A stretch of DNA of 43,257 nt. Source: Silene noctiflora. Its lineage: Eukaryota; Streptophyta; Magnoliopsida; Caryophyllales; Caryophyllaceae. Positions 31,880 through 43,100 of the stretch are shown here, piece by piece; positions within the stretch are counted from its first letter, which is position 1, and every line of letters begins with the position of its first letter. The DNA lies in NCBI GenBank assembly GCA_009801015.1, contig VHZZ01000018.1, positions 538,333 through 581,589 of the forward strand, read 5' to 3'. The notes beneath the pieces are model-generated. The model was not told where the DNA came from, ran no database searches, and worked only from the letters and a program-made list of their open reading frames with translations. Made by a program: the position numbers and the translations under genes.

Positions 31880-32922
31880 TTGGTTAGGACCCAGTCATTA
31901 TATAGCTTAACATACACGTCTCTTCATTCGAATGTTCTCTGAACTTGAAGAGTGAATAATGCACAAACCCACTTAACAAATTATTCATTAAAAAGAAATT
32001 GATATTACATATTTTTTTTATTTTTTTTATATACGATTATGTTTTTTTAGGTGTTAGAAGAGATATTTTTAAGCGTCGACTTTACTAATTAAATTGACCG
32101 ATATACACACGTTTTTTTTTACTTGAGGAAGGACTAAATGACTGTAGATTACCCTAATCTTCAAGAGTATTAAATAAGAGACAATGTCCTTACTTTCCAC
32201 AAGAATATCGATCAAAACGTTTATCAAACCAAATTCATGTGCATTTATACTCTCTATAATTGATAATGTTTTTCCGCTTTCTTTTTAACACGCTTATATT
32301 TTATCGTATGCAAATAAATTGTTCGCTCATTTTCTTAAGAGTTGTTAATAAACAATATGAAAAGAACGATATAAATAGGAGGTATGTAATACGATTTAAT
32401 TCAATAAATTAAATGAACATTACATAAAACAACTAAAATAAGATCAAGTCGGAAACAATTCAAACAAAACTCGAACTTACCTAGTCAAACGATATGTGAA
32501 TTGCATTTGATTAGTTGGGCTAACCGTAACTAGGATTCTTTCAACTCGAGTGTTTTTTTAGGTAAAAGAAGTCATAATCAGGAGTGAATATAATATTGAC
32601 AGGGTTTGAACCCAGATAGTAGATATCACTCTCGACGAAATCGAGCCGGTAAACTCAATTGAAACCACAAGCCATTAGATTTTGATATTTACATATGCAC
32701 GTAATCCACCTCACGTCGACGGTCGACATGATTATTCTCCCAGAAATTGACCTCATATGCACTTAGAAAATTGTCCGACCTATAATTTCAATTACTCTAA
32801 AATTGAATTGGGACGATTTTAAATCTAATAACAAATATCCGTGTAAGGCAGCTTTACACAAACATATGATTAATTTAGTAATTATTTTTAAATTAATAAG
32901 ATCATGATTTCTTGATGGTCAT
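31880..32922. other. AT-rich spacer, no gene seen
   Basis: Near 32600 'gggtttgaaccca' resembles an RNA polymerase III B box, but no convincing A box is at the right spacing. Nothing else is recognised. Confidence 0.4.
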
Positions 32923-33609
32923 ATCCAACTTCTATCTCCTAAAAAAAATAGGTGAATTCTTAAAATTTTCCCTTTAAAATGTATCTTTTTAAATAAGGAA
33001 GTTATTGATAATTTAATTGTATTCACTATAATATTTTTCATTATATAATTCTTTTCATTAAAATTAATCTTTTCATCAAATTATATAATTTTCACTAAAC
33101 ATTAAAGTATAATATTTTAATTAAATTATATATAAATAATATAAGACTATAAACTATTAAATATTTTATTGATATTATTATTTGAGAAGGACTTCACTCA
33201 TACTATCCATACTATGAATAGACAAAACTATAAATGGTTTGATTACTTTCATAACAAAAATAAAAATTTGGGAATCATTAGCTTTGTGATATAAAACATA
33301 CTTTTTAAAAAAAGTATATTTCAGCACATTACTCACTTTTCTTTGATTAATTTTCAGTTTTATTTTATTTTTTGCTCGAAACAAAATACAATAACAAGAA
33401 AAATGAACAATTAATGAGATATTACAATTATTCTACAGTTTAATATTACTCGGTTTTCTTTTTACAGTTTAATTTTTTTTCCTCATATCAAAATATAATG
33501 ACGTGAAATATGAAAAACTAATGAGGTGTTAATTTAGCGTGATTAACTAATAAAAAAAAAAAAAAAAACTCTGTAAATACCGCGCATTTATTGCGTGGGA
33601 TCTAACTAA
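32923..33609 (+). mobile_element. Non-autonomous Helitron, family A, copy 3
   Basis: The 3' end is clear: a stem ccgcgca/tgcgtgg (33580-33598), then 'gatctaa' and CTAA followed by T. The 5' end is diverged ('tctatctcctaaaaaaaata' with 'aattcttaaaattttccc' behind it), so the start is uncertain by about 10 bases. It is longer than its relatives, about 687 bases, with no coding sequence. Confidence 0.65.
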
Positions 33610-33814
33610 TTTTAAACTATTTATATAGAACAGCCTTACAACAGACTAATTATCGATCACAATATACACGAATTTACACATCGCTTTTAATAATTCGGAG
33701 TCAAATCAAAGAAATTATTTTTCCTTAATTAAATCAAACTCAATATCAAAAATCACTTGAATTAAAATGTTGCTAGAAACATAGGATATGGTAATAATAA
33801 TCATAAGGGTTTTT

Positions 33815-33978
33815 CTAACATGTGTCGTTAAGGCATATGATAATAATAATAAGCTAAGTAGAGAAATATTTTCAAGAATATATCACTAATTATGGTAAAT
33901 ATGAGATTCAACTCTAATTTATCATGATATATTCGCAACAATAATATTTCCCTAATTAGATTATTAACATGTGCCCTT
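33815..33978. mobile_element. Small foldback/MITE with 'ctaacatgtg' ends
   Basis: The left side 'ttctaacatgtgtcgttaag' continues into 'gagaaatatt'. The right side read on the minus strand is 'ttctaaagggcacatgttaa', continuing into 'agggaaatatt'. The two halves form inverted ends around a core shared with 29519-29612. Class and target duplication are not resolved. Confidence 0.5.
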
Positions 33979-34375
33979 TAGAAAATCTGCAATGTGTTAA
34001 TCATAATATCTAATCATTACATTTATATATCAATTGTTTGTTTTGTCACAATGTGCTACATATACCTAAGTTTGATTGATAAGTAACACATGAAAATTAT
34101 GTTATAACTAACATATATGAGAGGACATGCAATAATTATGATTAAAATTAGATGGTCATACAAATTGAATACTTTGAATTGATAATAATAATAATGTAAT
34201 GATTTATAATTTGGACATGCCTTTTGTTTTGTTGCATGTGTTGACAAGATCATGTGATTATATGAAATTGATGTGATTGATTCAATGGAAGTTCTCAAAT
34301 GACTAGACTAATTTCTAATAAATAACATTTTATTTTTGGATTATGAGGGAACTAGCTGCGGCCGTTACTTTCATT

Positions 34376-35283
34376 TAAAGGTAATAGGTCGAACTCCAAA
34401 TTAAAAGACATAGCCTCAGGTCATAAATAATACTCCCTCCGTCCCGGTTATTTGTTGTCCTTTTCCATTTTGGGGTGTCTCAGTCATTTGTTGTCCTTTC
34501 TATTTTAGGATTGCATTTGATTAATAATTTGATCTTTCACCTTCAATTTAGTCCATTTGTCATGTTATAATTGGCTCCCTCCTCTTTCCTTGGTCTTTGT
34601 GCCAAAACCAAAGGACAACAAATGAGCGGGACGGAGGGAGTATTGGTTTACCAACAATGACATCTTATTTTGATTGATTGAGCATGAAAAAAGGAATGTA
34701 ACATGTAACCTTGTAATATAATTCTCCGCGTAATTTGGCTTAGAAAAGCGATTGTTTGTATGTCGATAACAATTAGTTTGTTATGAAAACTTGTGGATGG
34801 ATACCTCTGAGGGCCATTAGGCTCCGTCAACGGGAATATGTATGACATTGACGTCGATTTTAGGTCATAATTAGTTTTTTGGATGACGAGAGAACCTGCA
34901 AGCACTATCTTTGATGAACATCGGGTACAATCCTCAAGTATATAAGTGATAGCCTGCAAACCAGGTATACCAAATCAGCAATTCAAAGGTGACAAGCTTG
35001 AAATCTGAAAGACATAGTCTCGGCCATAAACAACCTCCACATGAATAACATTGATTTACTAACAATGACATCTTGTTTTGGTGGATTGCGCATGAAAAGA
35101 GGGATGTAACGTGTAACTTGTCATATAATTCTCCGCGTAATTTGGATTAGAAAAGCGATTGTTTGTATGTCAATGTCGTTTGTTATGAAAATTTTTCGAT
35201 GGATATCTCCGAGAGTAATAATTAGGCTCCGTCAACTGAAATGTGTATGACATTGACGTCGATTTTGGGTTATTAATGGCGAT
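34376..35283. repeat. Local tandem duplication, copies at 34376-34872 and 34985-35283
   Basis: Both copies run from 'aaaggt...aaagacatag(c/t)ctc' through 'ctaacaatgacatctt', 'ctccgcgtaatttgg' and 'attgacgtcgatttt'. Copy 1 is longer because a Stowaway sits in it; copy 2 has no element there. Minus-strand open frames in each copy (about 100 residues) have no family I recognise and are not kept in step between copies, which argues against coding. Confidence 0.85.
34433..34640. mobile_element. Stowaway-like MITE, 208 bases
   Basis: The ends 'ctccctccgtcccggttatt' and the complement of 'gagcgggacggagggag' form inverted repeats, continued by 'ttgttgtcc/ggacaacaa', with TA on both sides (34431-34432, 34641-34642). 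It belongs to the same family as 39034-39240 and the partial copy at 38721-38829. It interrupts copy 1 of a local duplication. Confidence 0.92.
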
Positions 35284-35549
35284 TTTTGGTATAAATTTTT
35301 CGGAATAATTAGTTGGTCTCCCTCAAACCAACAAGGTAGTAGATGAATAAAAGTGCCATAAAGCCTTCTTATTTTGGTAATAGAAGCCCATATCTTTTTG
35401 TTTGTGATATGTGAACAGATGACATTTTCAGCATTCTTACATTTAATTGTAACAGATTTCATAAAAAGGGTACATTCGCCGCGATTAGCATAATATTTAA
35501 GCCTCAACCGATTGCCAACTAAACTCGGTATCCCTAAAGTTAACCGTGA
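35284..35549. other. Spacer downstream of the SNARE pseudogene
   Basis: An open minus-strand frame runs on from the last pseudogene exon to 35232, with no family likeness after the first dozen residues. I read it as non-coding. Confidence 0.4.
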
Positions 35550-38500
35550 CCTCAACCGTGTGTCTCTAGAGCGGTTCCTTCTTCTCGAACCTGTAAATGC
35601 ATAGAATTCAGATATCGGACTAAATAATTCTTAGCAAGTCTACAAAGTGTCGAAACTAAGATGCTTCAGTCTTGGACACTGTAGGCCACGAATGACCTGA
35701 ATTTCTCGCTTCAGAGCTTCATTTTTCTCCTGACATCCCCGGAAAAATGCTCTCTGAGATCCCAAGACCGACCTAGCCGCCTGAGCGCGACTTATGACCT
35801 CATCTATCTGCAGGAGATAAGGGAAAAAGAAACAGATGATGAGACTGTTGGGACTTCAGTTATGACTGGTGATGTACACTACATATATTTGTCATGATGC
35901 ACCGGAAATGCGGAGAAAAAGTTGGATGATAATGAGAGGAATGGGGTAGAGGAAAAAAGAGTTGAGAAAACAGACAATAACCTTAAATTTCCCACATAAA
36001 TTGTGTCCCTACTCTACTTCATCATTGTTCTATCTAAATTTATTTGTGTTTCATTAGAAATGACTGAGTTTTGTATAAGACGGTTTCACATGTGCAACCA
36101 AACCAAGTTTCAAGTATTCCTCATTTAATGTCAGGTTTAATGGGTTGGCCTCACATATAAACTGGATATTATACCAAAGCCGAGGAACAGAAAGTAGTTG
36201 GCTCTTTCGGAAACAGATTATCAAAGATGAGGAGGATTCTCAGCAAGCTAAATTGAAAATTTCTCAAAAATAATTTAATATGCAGAAGGTCCTCGACAAA
36301 AGTTCAGACGAAAATAGGAATGAGGTAATATGCTTAAGGACATTATTTCACTTAGTGCAGGATTAGAACTTGGAATGCTCTTCTACATGATCTGACATCG
36401 GAGGATTATGAATATACCTGAAGTACCATTACAGCTGCAGATGAAACCTACAGGCAAAAGGTTATAAGCAGCCAAGTTACTATGCGGTGTGAATTGGGTT
36501 AGCAAGGCAAGAAACACAAAGCATTACAGCATTAGCACAGGCAGTGCACAGCATTTCAATGGTTATAGCAGTCCTGCCTATGGCCAAGGAAAGGGGGTTC
36601 GGAGGCATGTAGCATTTCCTGCGAGTAAAATGTGTAAAATGCATTGTCACTCGTCTACTTCATGATTCAAGAAGTCATAACCTTACGGAAACCTTTTTGC
36701 TTTTAATCTAAAATTTGTCAAGCGATGCTTAAGACGCATGTTAAATCTCAGGTGGGACGGAATTTGAGGTTCCAGTCCTTGAGTTATGTGACTGATTAGA
36801 CAACCTGATTCTTGCACTTATCTCTCTTTCACTGTTCTATTGTTCTCACCTGGGTCCAGGGGTTTTTGTTAACTTGGCCAAGATACAATTAATGTTTTTA
36901 AGCAGAAAAGAGACGTACCGACTTCCTAACTTGATTGATACATTCAGTAAAAGCTAGCAGTCTTCTCCGACACTGATGCAGTGTTCCGCCACTCTCTTTC
37001 AGATGATATACTTATGCAAGTCCCATCAAAGTGTCTTCCTAAAAAAAGCACCACACTATCTCAATCATATGGAATTTCTGTCACATCCATGTAATAATAG
37101 CTAGCTGGAAATTCCGATTTAACAGCTGGGAACAAGAACAATCATGACAACAAACAAATTTTAGGGTCGTTTGGATTACAGATAACTGTCACCATTTTCG
37201 CCGTAACAGATGTCAAAAACAAAGATAAGAACTTAATACAAAGATATTATTATATCATCAATGTTCCTTCACCTTGTACTCACTGTACTAAGAAGCTCCT
37301 AAATGACAGTTTAAAAAAAAAAAAACTATCAAAAATGTACAAGGCCTTCATAATATTATCTGAAGCTTCCAATCCAGCGAAGACAGCTAATGGAAACATG
37401 TTATCCATGCACGAATTGTGAATAGAACATACCTAGCTAAACTCATGAATCATGGGGTATGACTCTGACAACACTCTCTGTGTCGTGCCAGTTTTTGAGT
37501 AACGGATGTTGTGTGCTTTGTGGTTACAGCACATCTACCCATTGAATCATTCTGTCGACGAGATTCTCAAGAAAAGATAGGATTTCCACTTCCATAGACT
37601 TCATGACCCGCTGGAACTAACTGGTGGTGATCCAGTATCAGCATAACCCAATTCATAATACAATGCGCAGAAAACATAGGTAGCCAACTTAAATTTGATA
37701 TTACAGAAGATCATTAATCCGTGCTTGTTTTAGTTTTCATCATTATCAAACATCACACAGTCACACAGTCACACACACTGTTTCCAACCTCCGACCAGGA
37801 AACTTTTGGAAAATGTATGTTTTCTGGAATAAATTTTAGGTGATATTACACTTCAGGTCACCAATGCAAGAAATATATCAAATAACTTAACTCGCCAGAG
37901 TCGAAATACTTTTGCCACAGTTACGAAACTAAGTTCTTATCAATAGTGCTATGTGAGAACTGCATTAAAACAAGTTCATGTATCTCCAACTTGGGGTTAT
38001 TGAAAATTTGAAACTAGAATGTTAAATGTACAATGCAACTTTAGCATAAGCAGCAAATTAGGCTGAAATCGGGTGCTTTGAGATTCAATAAACACAGAAG
38101 AGTCCGTCAGTAATCCGAGTTCAACTTAAAAAGGTGAAACCAAAAAATGACATCAAGTTTGCGAAACAAAAGGCCTGAAAATGGACTTCTGCTCAAGGGT
38201 TTATACTTTGTACAACATGAACTCTCAAACCCGGACGATATATCAATGATAAACTACAGGCATCCTAAATGAATATTTCATCATTTCAACAGGCTATTCG
38301 AATGGAATTCACTGCAAGAGTATGCACAAATATGATTTCATCAAGCCACAAGGAGACTACTACAGACAGCATCAATTTTAGAGCAGTACTTTACATCTCA
38401 ACACAATAACAGAATCACTGAAAATCTGAAACCTAATTCGCGCTTCTGCAATAACAATACTAACCATAATCAGGGATTCCCTAATGGAAACCAACAAAGT

Positions 38501-38985
38501 TTTACGCGTAACTACAGTAATTTACACATTACATGAAACCAACCAAAATTCTCACTGAATATCAATCACTGCCAGTGTTATTCCTTATGTTACCTTCAAC
38601 TCTTGTTATTCATGAGTACCCGTGTCCAACACTAATACATTGGTCGCAAATTCTTGTGAGTTGTGACAGTCACAAGCTTGTGATGTCACAAAACCGTATT
38701 TTGATAATGTTAAAAATGAGGGTGAAAAATCAAATTACTCATCAAATACAATCCTAAAATAGAAAGGACAACAAATGACTGAGACACTCAAAAATGGAAA
38801 AGGACAACAAATGATCGTGACGGAGGGAGTATATTATTAGTTTATTACCACACATATTTACAGCGCAAAGTAAAAAAAACGAAAATAAAATCAACCTTGG
38901 GTAAAACGAGAGGGAAGCTTAACATCAAGATCCCCTTTGATTTTTCTGGCCTCTTTCCCAGTTATCCCACCAAATTCAATGGAAA
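35550..38985 (-). pseudogene. GOS12-type Golgi SNARE (GOSR1 homologue), decayed intron-bearing copy
   Basis: Minus-strand pieces match plant Golgi SNAP receptor complex member 1 in order. 38985-38896 gives EARKIKGDLDVKLPSRFTQG, where the family has six or seven more residues before RFTQG. 37647-37433 gives DTGSPPVSSSGS, KSMEVEILSF and, after a frame change, NDSMGRCAVTTKHTTSVTQK and LARHRE. 35817-35681 gives IDEVISRAQAARSVLGSQRA and VIRGL. 35590-35550 gives RRRNRSRDT. Splice donors and acceptors are partly kept, so this is a genomic duplicate. Damage includes a stop in place of the expected Trp after SSSGS, the frame change, GG instead of AG at the second exon's acceptor, and no recognisable membrane anchor or start exon. 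A faint piece (ELLSTV) lies near 37290. The family mediates vesicle fusion at the Golgi; this copy should be inactive. Confidence 0.82.
38721..38829. mobile_element. Partial Stowaway-like MITE
   Basis: It has one terminus (gacggagggag, ending at 38829 and followed by TA) and the adjoining half of the 207-base family member at 39034-39240. The other half is missing, replaced by unrelated sequence. Confidence 0.8.
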
Positions 38986-39033
38986 AAAAAAAAAAAAAAA
39001 AGGAAAATGCGACTGTTAATGAATTAAGAATTA

Positions 39034-39240
39034 CTCCCTCCGTCCCGGTCATTTGTTGTCCTATGGTTTTGGCACAAAGACAAAGGAAAGAGGAGGGAGC
39101 CAATTATAACATGACAAGTGGACTAAATTGAAGATGAAAAATCAAATTACTCATCAAATACAATCCTAAAATTGAAAGGACAACAAATGACTGAGACACC
39201 CAAAATGGAAAAGGACAACAAATAACCGGGACGAACGGAG
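39034..39240. mobile_element. Stowaway-like MITE, 207 bases
   Basis: Left 'ctccctccgtcccggtcatt' and right 'aataaccgggacgaacggag' are inverted repeats, flanked by TA. It is nearly the reverse complement of 34433-34640. It lies just upstream of the first recognisable exon of the SNARE pseudogene. Confidence 0.92.
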
Positions 39241-39692
39241 TATTATTTAGCAGGTTTGCGCCCGATATGAACAGGCTTATACTTGAAAAAAAAAAAACGG
39301 GCCTAATTTTATTACTCGTGTCTATTACAGTGGGCCTAGTTTAATTGTTCAGGGCCGTCCATTAAAATAGGTGGCACTCACGGGCCTCAGTATTGGGGCT
39401 CAAAATTGAGAAAAAAATGGTTATTTGCCTAAACAAAACCACCACATTGAGCCAAACGGGTCGGACACTTACTCAGCTCTAAAATGTATTTTAAGATATT
39501 TTCATTAAGTTTAGGGGTACAATAGATTTTTTCAAAAGCGAGGAATACCTTGTAAAATTCGAAAAAACACCATGTAGAAAAAATCCTAATATATTCAATG
39601 CGAGTATAATGGCATCGAACTCAGATGATGATATTTTATTGTACCAACTCTATTTAAAGATGCTAAGAACAAATACTAAAACATTGGAGATT
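39241..39692. other. Spacer, no gene seen
   Basis: I see nothing in it beyond short A-runs. Confidence 0.45.
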
Positions 39693-39966
39693 CGGTCTCT
39701 CACTAAAATATCGAGAGACCAGTTTTGTCGTACCCATTTATATACTATTTCGTACAACTTTTATCACTAATTGTGGTTCAAAATGTCTCTTTCATTTGTT
39801 ACATATTTTCATAATTATAATACTTATTCTTATAGTATATTGTAACCAGATTTATTAATACCTCATTTTATACTATTCGTACCCATTTTATTACTTTTAT
39901 ACCATTTTTCCATCAATTTATAATTCATCTCTCAATAAGCTTATTGAGAGACCGTCTCTCGGAAGA
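39693..39966. mobile_element. Foldback-like element with hairpin ends
   Basis: The left end 'ggtctctcactaaaatatcg' followed by 'agagacc' is itself a hairpin. The right end contains a perfect 24-base palindrome (39928-39951, ctctcaataagcttattgag at its centre) followed by 'accgtctctcgg'. The two ends are inverted relative to each other. The interior is AT-rich and non-coding. No target duplication was resolved. Confidence 0.55.
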
Positions 39967-40135
39967 CCAACTAATTACGAAAGCGTTTACATTTAAGTTA
40001 CATGAAATCCATTGGACCATTATTGAACTCATTAAAGTACACTAGTACACTACATACATTTACCTTAAGATAGTGGACTACAGTCCGTCTTCCTTGTAAC
40101 GGGTGTGATCGATTGAACGACTTGATCAGGCTACT

Positions 40136-43100
40136 TCATATTTCAGTCGAAACAGGAACCCCTGTCCTTATAATCCAAGACTCCCCTTGTATAAAGTTCC
40201 TCACTGTAAAAGGCCCAAACTCTCTAGGACTCTTTAACACATGATAACCGGGCCAATTGACCCGTCCTCGAGTAGACGATCCAAGACCCGTATTCATATA
40301 CTCGGCATAATACAATGTCGCGAGGGCAAAATCGTCTTTCCACTCCGTCCAACCCTTTGGATGGATAATCCCATCCAGATCTGTTTTGGCTATAATTGTC
40401 CTTGAGTACTTTTTCCAAGGCCGACCCAAGAATGTTTTGACTGATCCTTTTACGGGTATGAATTCAGGGGCGGGACGAATCCTTGACCCGTGGATTGAAA
40501 TCCCGGTGTTTTCATACGGGTTGTCACGTCCTTGAGCCGTAATCATGTTGGTCTGGTGATTCATTGGCCTTCTAACAAGAATGTCACAGTTTTGGAATAC
40601 TACAGCTGCATTTCCAAATATAAAGTCGATTGTANCGTAAATTTTACAATCACGGTAAAATTGTCGTAACGAGTGAACGTATAATGTGTCTTGGTATCCT
40701 TTAACAGTACATTTATAGAACAGGGCATTGTCCGAAGCCACCATTAACGCGACTGCTTGATGCTTTTTTGGTCCGGCTGTGTTCTCAAATGTCATATCTC
40801 TTGCCCAAAATCCGTCTCCAAACACCCCTGCTCCGAAATAATAAAAAAGGTAAATAACTAATTGAGCCGATGAGTACATAAAAAAAAAGTTATTTATTTT
40901 AGAGTTTTTTTGTCAAAAACTGCATAATATTTACATCATTTTCATAAATACTGCCTAAAGTTTTTAATTTTGCGAGAAACTACCTAATATTTTTTTAACC
41001 TTTGTCGAACACTACATACCAAATTAAAATTGCCGATCAAATTAGACAAAATTCTAACTGGAAAACATTATTTTTTGGCATATTACATACACCATTTGGT
41101 ATACTTAACCACTACCAACTGTTTTGATTAGCTACTAACTTAGTTACTTCAATTTTTTACTACAATTTTGACTAATTTGGACAAAATGATGACTAATTTG
41201 ATTGACATTTTCATTTATTTGTCGAAAATTTAGTTAATTTAGCAAAAAGATTGTCGAATTTGCTCATTAATTTCAATTTGATAGTGTTCGACAAAAAAGT
41301 ATAAAATATTAGGTAGTTTTTAGCAAAATTAAAAAATTTAGGTAGTATTTATAAAAATGAGGTAAATACGGTAGTTTTTTTCAAAAAAAAACTCTTTATT
41401 TTAAGGGGAATTAAGCTGAATTGAGATAAACAGAGGCCGCGAGGGTACGTTATACTTACGGAAAGTGGCGGATCCGACAGTCGTGTCGCCGTCGATGTAA
41501 TTTCGACGTCCGGTAACAATTGTTTTATCAACACCTTCACCAACAAACATGAGATTTTTAAGGTTTTTTCCAATCTCAACATTTTCATCGTAAATTCCTG
41601 CTTTTATATGAACCACGGCTCTGTTTCCTCGTCCTTTGTTGGTCATCATCTTGGCTAAGGCATTCACTGCTTCTTTGATCGTACGATAGTTCCCTGACCC
41701 GTCTTTCGCAACCACGATATCCGCCCGTGAAGTTATCGGATTCCAGGATGATAATAGGCCTTTGTATTGGTCCCTTCTCGGCCTCCATGGAGCTCCTGTA
41801 AATGATCGTTAGGCATTAATTAATCTCCTATCTACTAAAAAATTAGGAAAACTCAATGTTTTTTCGGGATACAAATTGGCCATTTTTTTACATTAAAATA
41901 TTAATAAAATTTAAAAGACGATAAACGTTAGAGATTTGCCTTGATAATTTTTATGAGAAAAAATTTATATTTTCTTTATGATAAGAAGCTGTACCTACAA
42001 ATTAAGCTATTAGAAAAAAATAAAATTATAAAATAATAGCTTAGTGTAAAAAAATCGTCAAAATAAACATTTCATTCTATTACTTAATTATCTTATCTTA
42101 ATTAATTAATGTGTGATTAATTTAAAATTTATAATTGATACACTAAAAATTAAAAATCTATAATAATGAAGTAATATACTAAAAAATAAAAGTCGATTTA
42201 TATACACCGTGCATTCATTGCACAGATCTATATTAGTATTAGCCAATTGCGCATGTCGTGTTTACTCTATAGGAAAGCCAAAATTCTTAGATACGTAAAC
42301 CATATCATCATACTAGCGTAAATTCTTAGGAACGTGAATTATTATGTCATCTACTCCCTCTATCTCAATGACCCATTAGTCATTACACATTATTTTTTTT
42401 TTTTTTTTTTCGGTGATGAAAAATAAAACAAATGTGAACTATTGACTGAGACGGAGGAGCGTTTATAAGCTTACCTCTATTAGCTTTGATGTTAACTTTC
42501 TTGGCATGCAAAGCCAATGCATTGTTCAGTATCATCGTCAAATTTTGAGCTAAAGGATGATCATCTTCATCCATGCCTCTNTCCTTTAATCCATCCAAAC
42601 AAGTCCGATGGCTCGTGAGCGCGCCGCTTAGCCATGCTAGCCCGTCTTCACCGGTATAGCTTCCATTGTTTTCGAGCAAGCCGGCTAGTAGTGTCTCCGC
42701 TCGATCATATAATTTAGCACAATCGCTCAATGCCACCTTTTGGTAATTGTAATTAGAGATATTAATGTTGTTATTAGTCTTATCGTTAGTTAGGCCACCG
42801 TGACCGNCACCATGATGACCACCATATCCATCTTCCGACATGGTGTCATTATTAGTTAATCCGCCATGACCACCACCGCCGCCNCCATGATGACGACGGT
42901 GATGACGATGATGACCTAGAATCAACGAGTTGTTAAGGATTGAATTGTTAACGTCGTCATCAACGTCATCATTGCCATGGTGACCGCCATGATGACCGCC
43001 ACCATGACCATCAACTGTCATAAGGTTATCCTCATTGGTCAAGCCACCATGACCTCCACCGCCACCACGACGACCACCACCATGATGACGACGATGATGT

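Noticed and set aside
32590-32690. Possible second SINE (B-box-like 'gggtttgaaccca')
   Set aside because: No matching A box at suitable spacing, no tail and no target duplication.
34648-35555. Minus-strand frames of about 100 residues with Cys-rich parts
   Set aside because: They lie in a local duplication whose copies do not keep the frame, and no family was recognised.
40828-40879. Extension of the last PME exon's open frame to the left of its acceptor
   Set aside because: The CAG acceptor at 40830-40828 restores the conserved TFRVFGDGF reading; the extension is intron sequence.
42383-42474. C-terminal extension of PME exon 1 frame
   Set aside because: The GTAAGC donor at 42474 precedes it, and the extension reads through the Stowaway.
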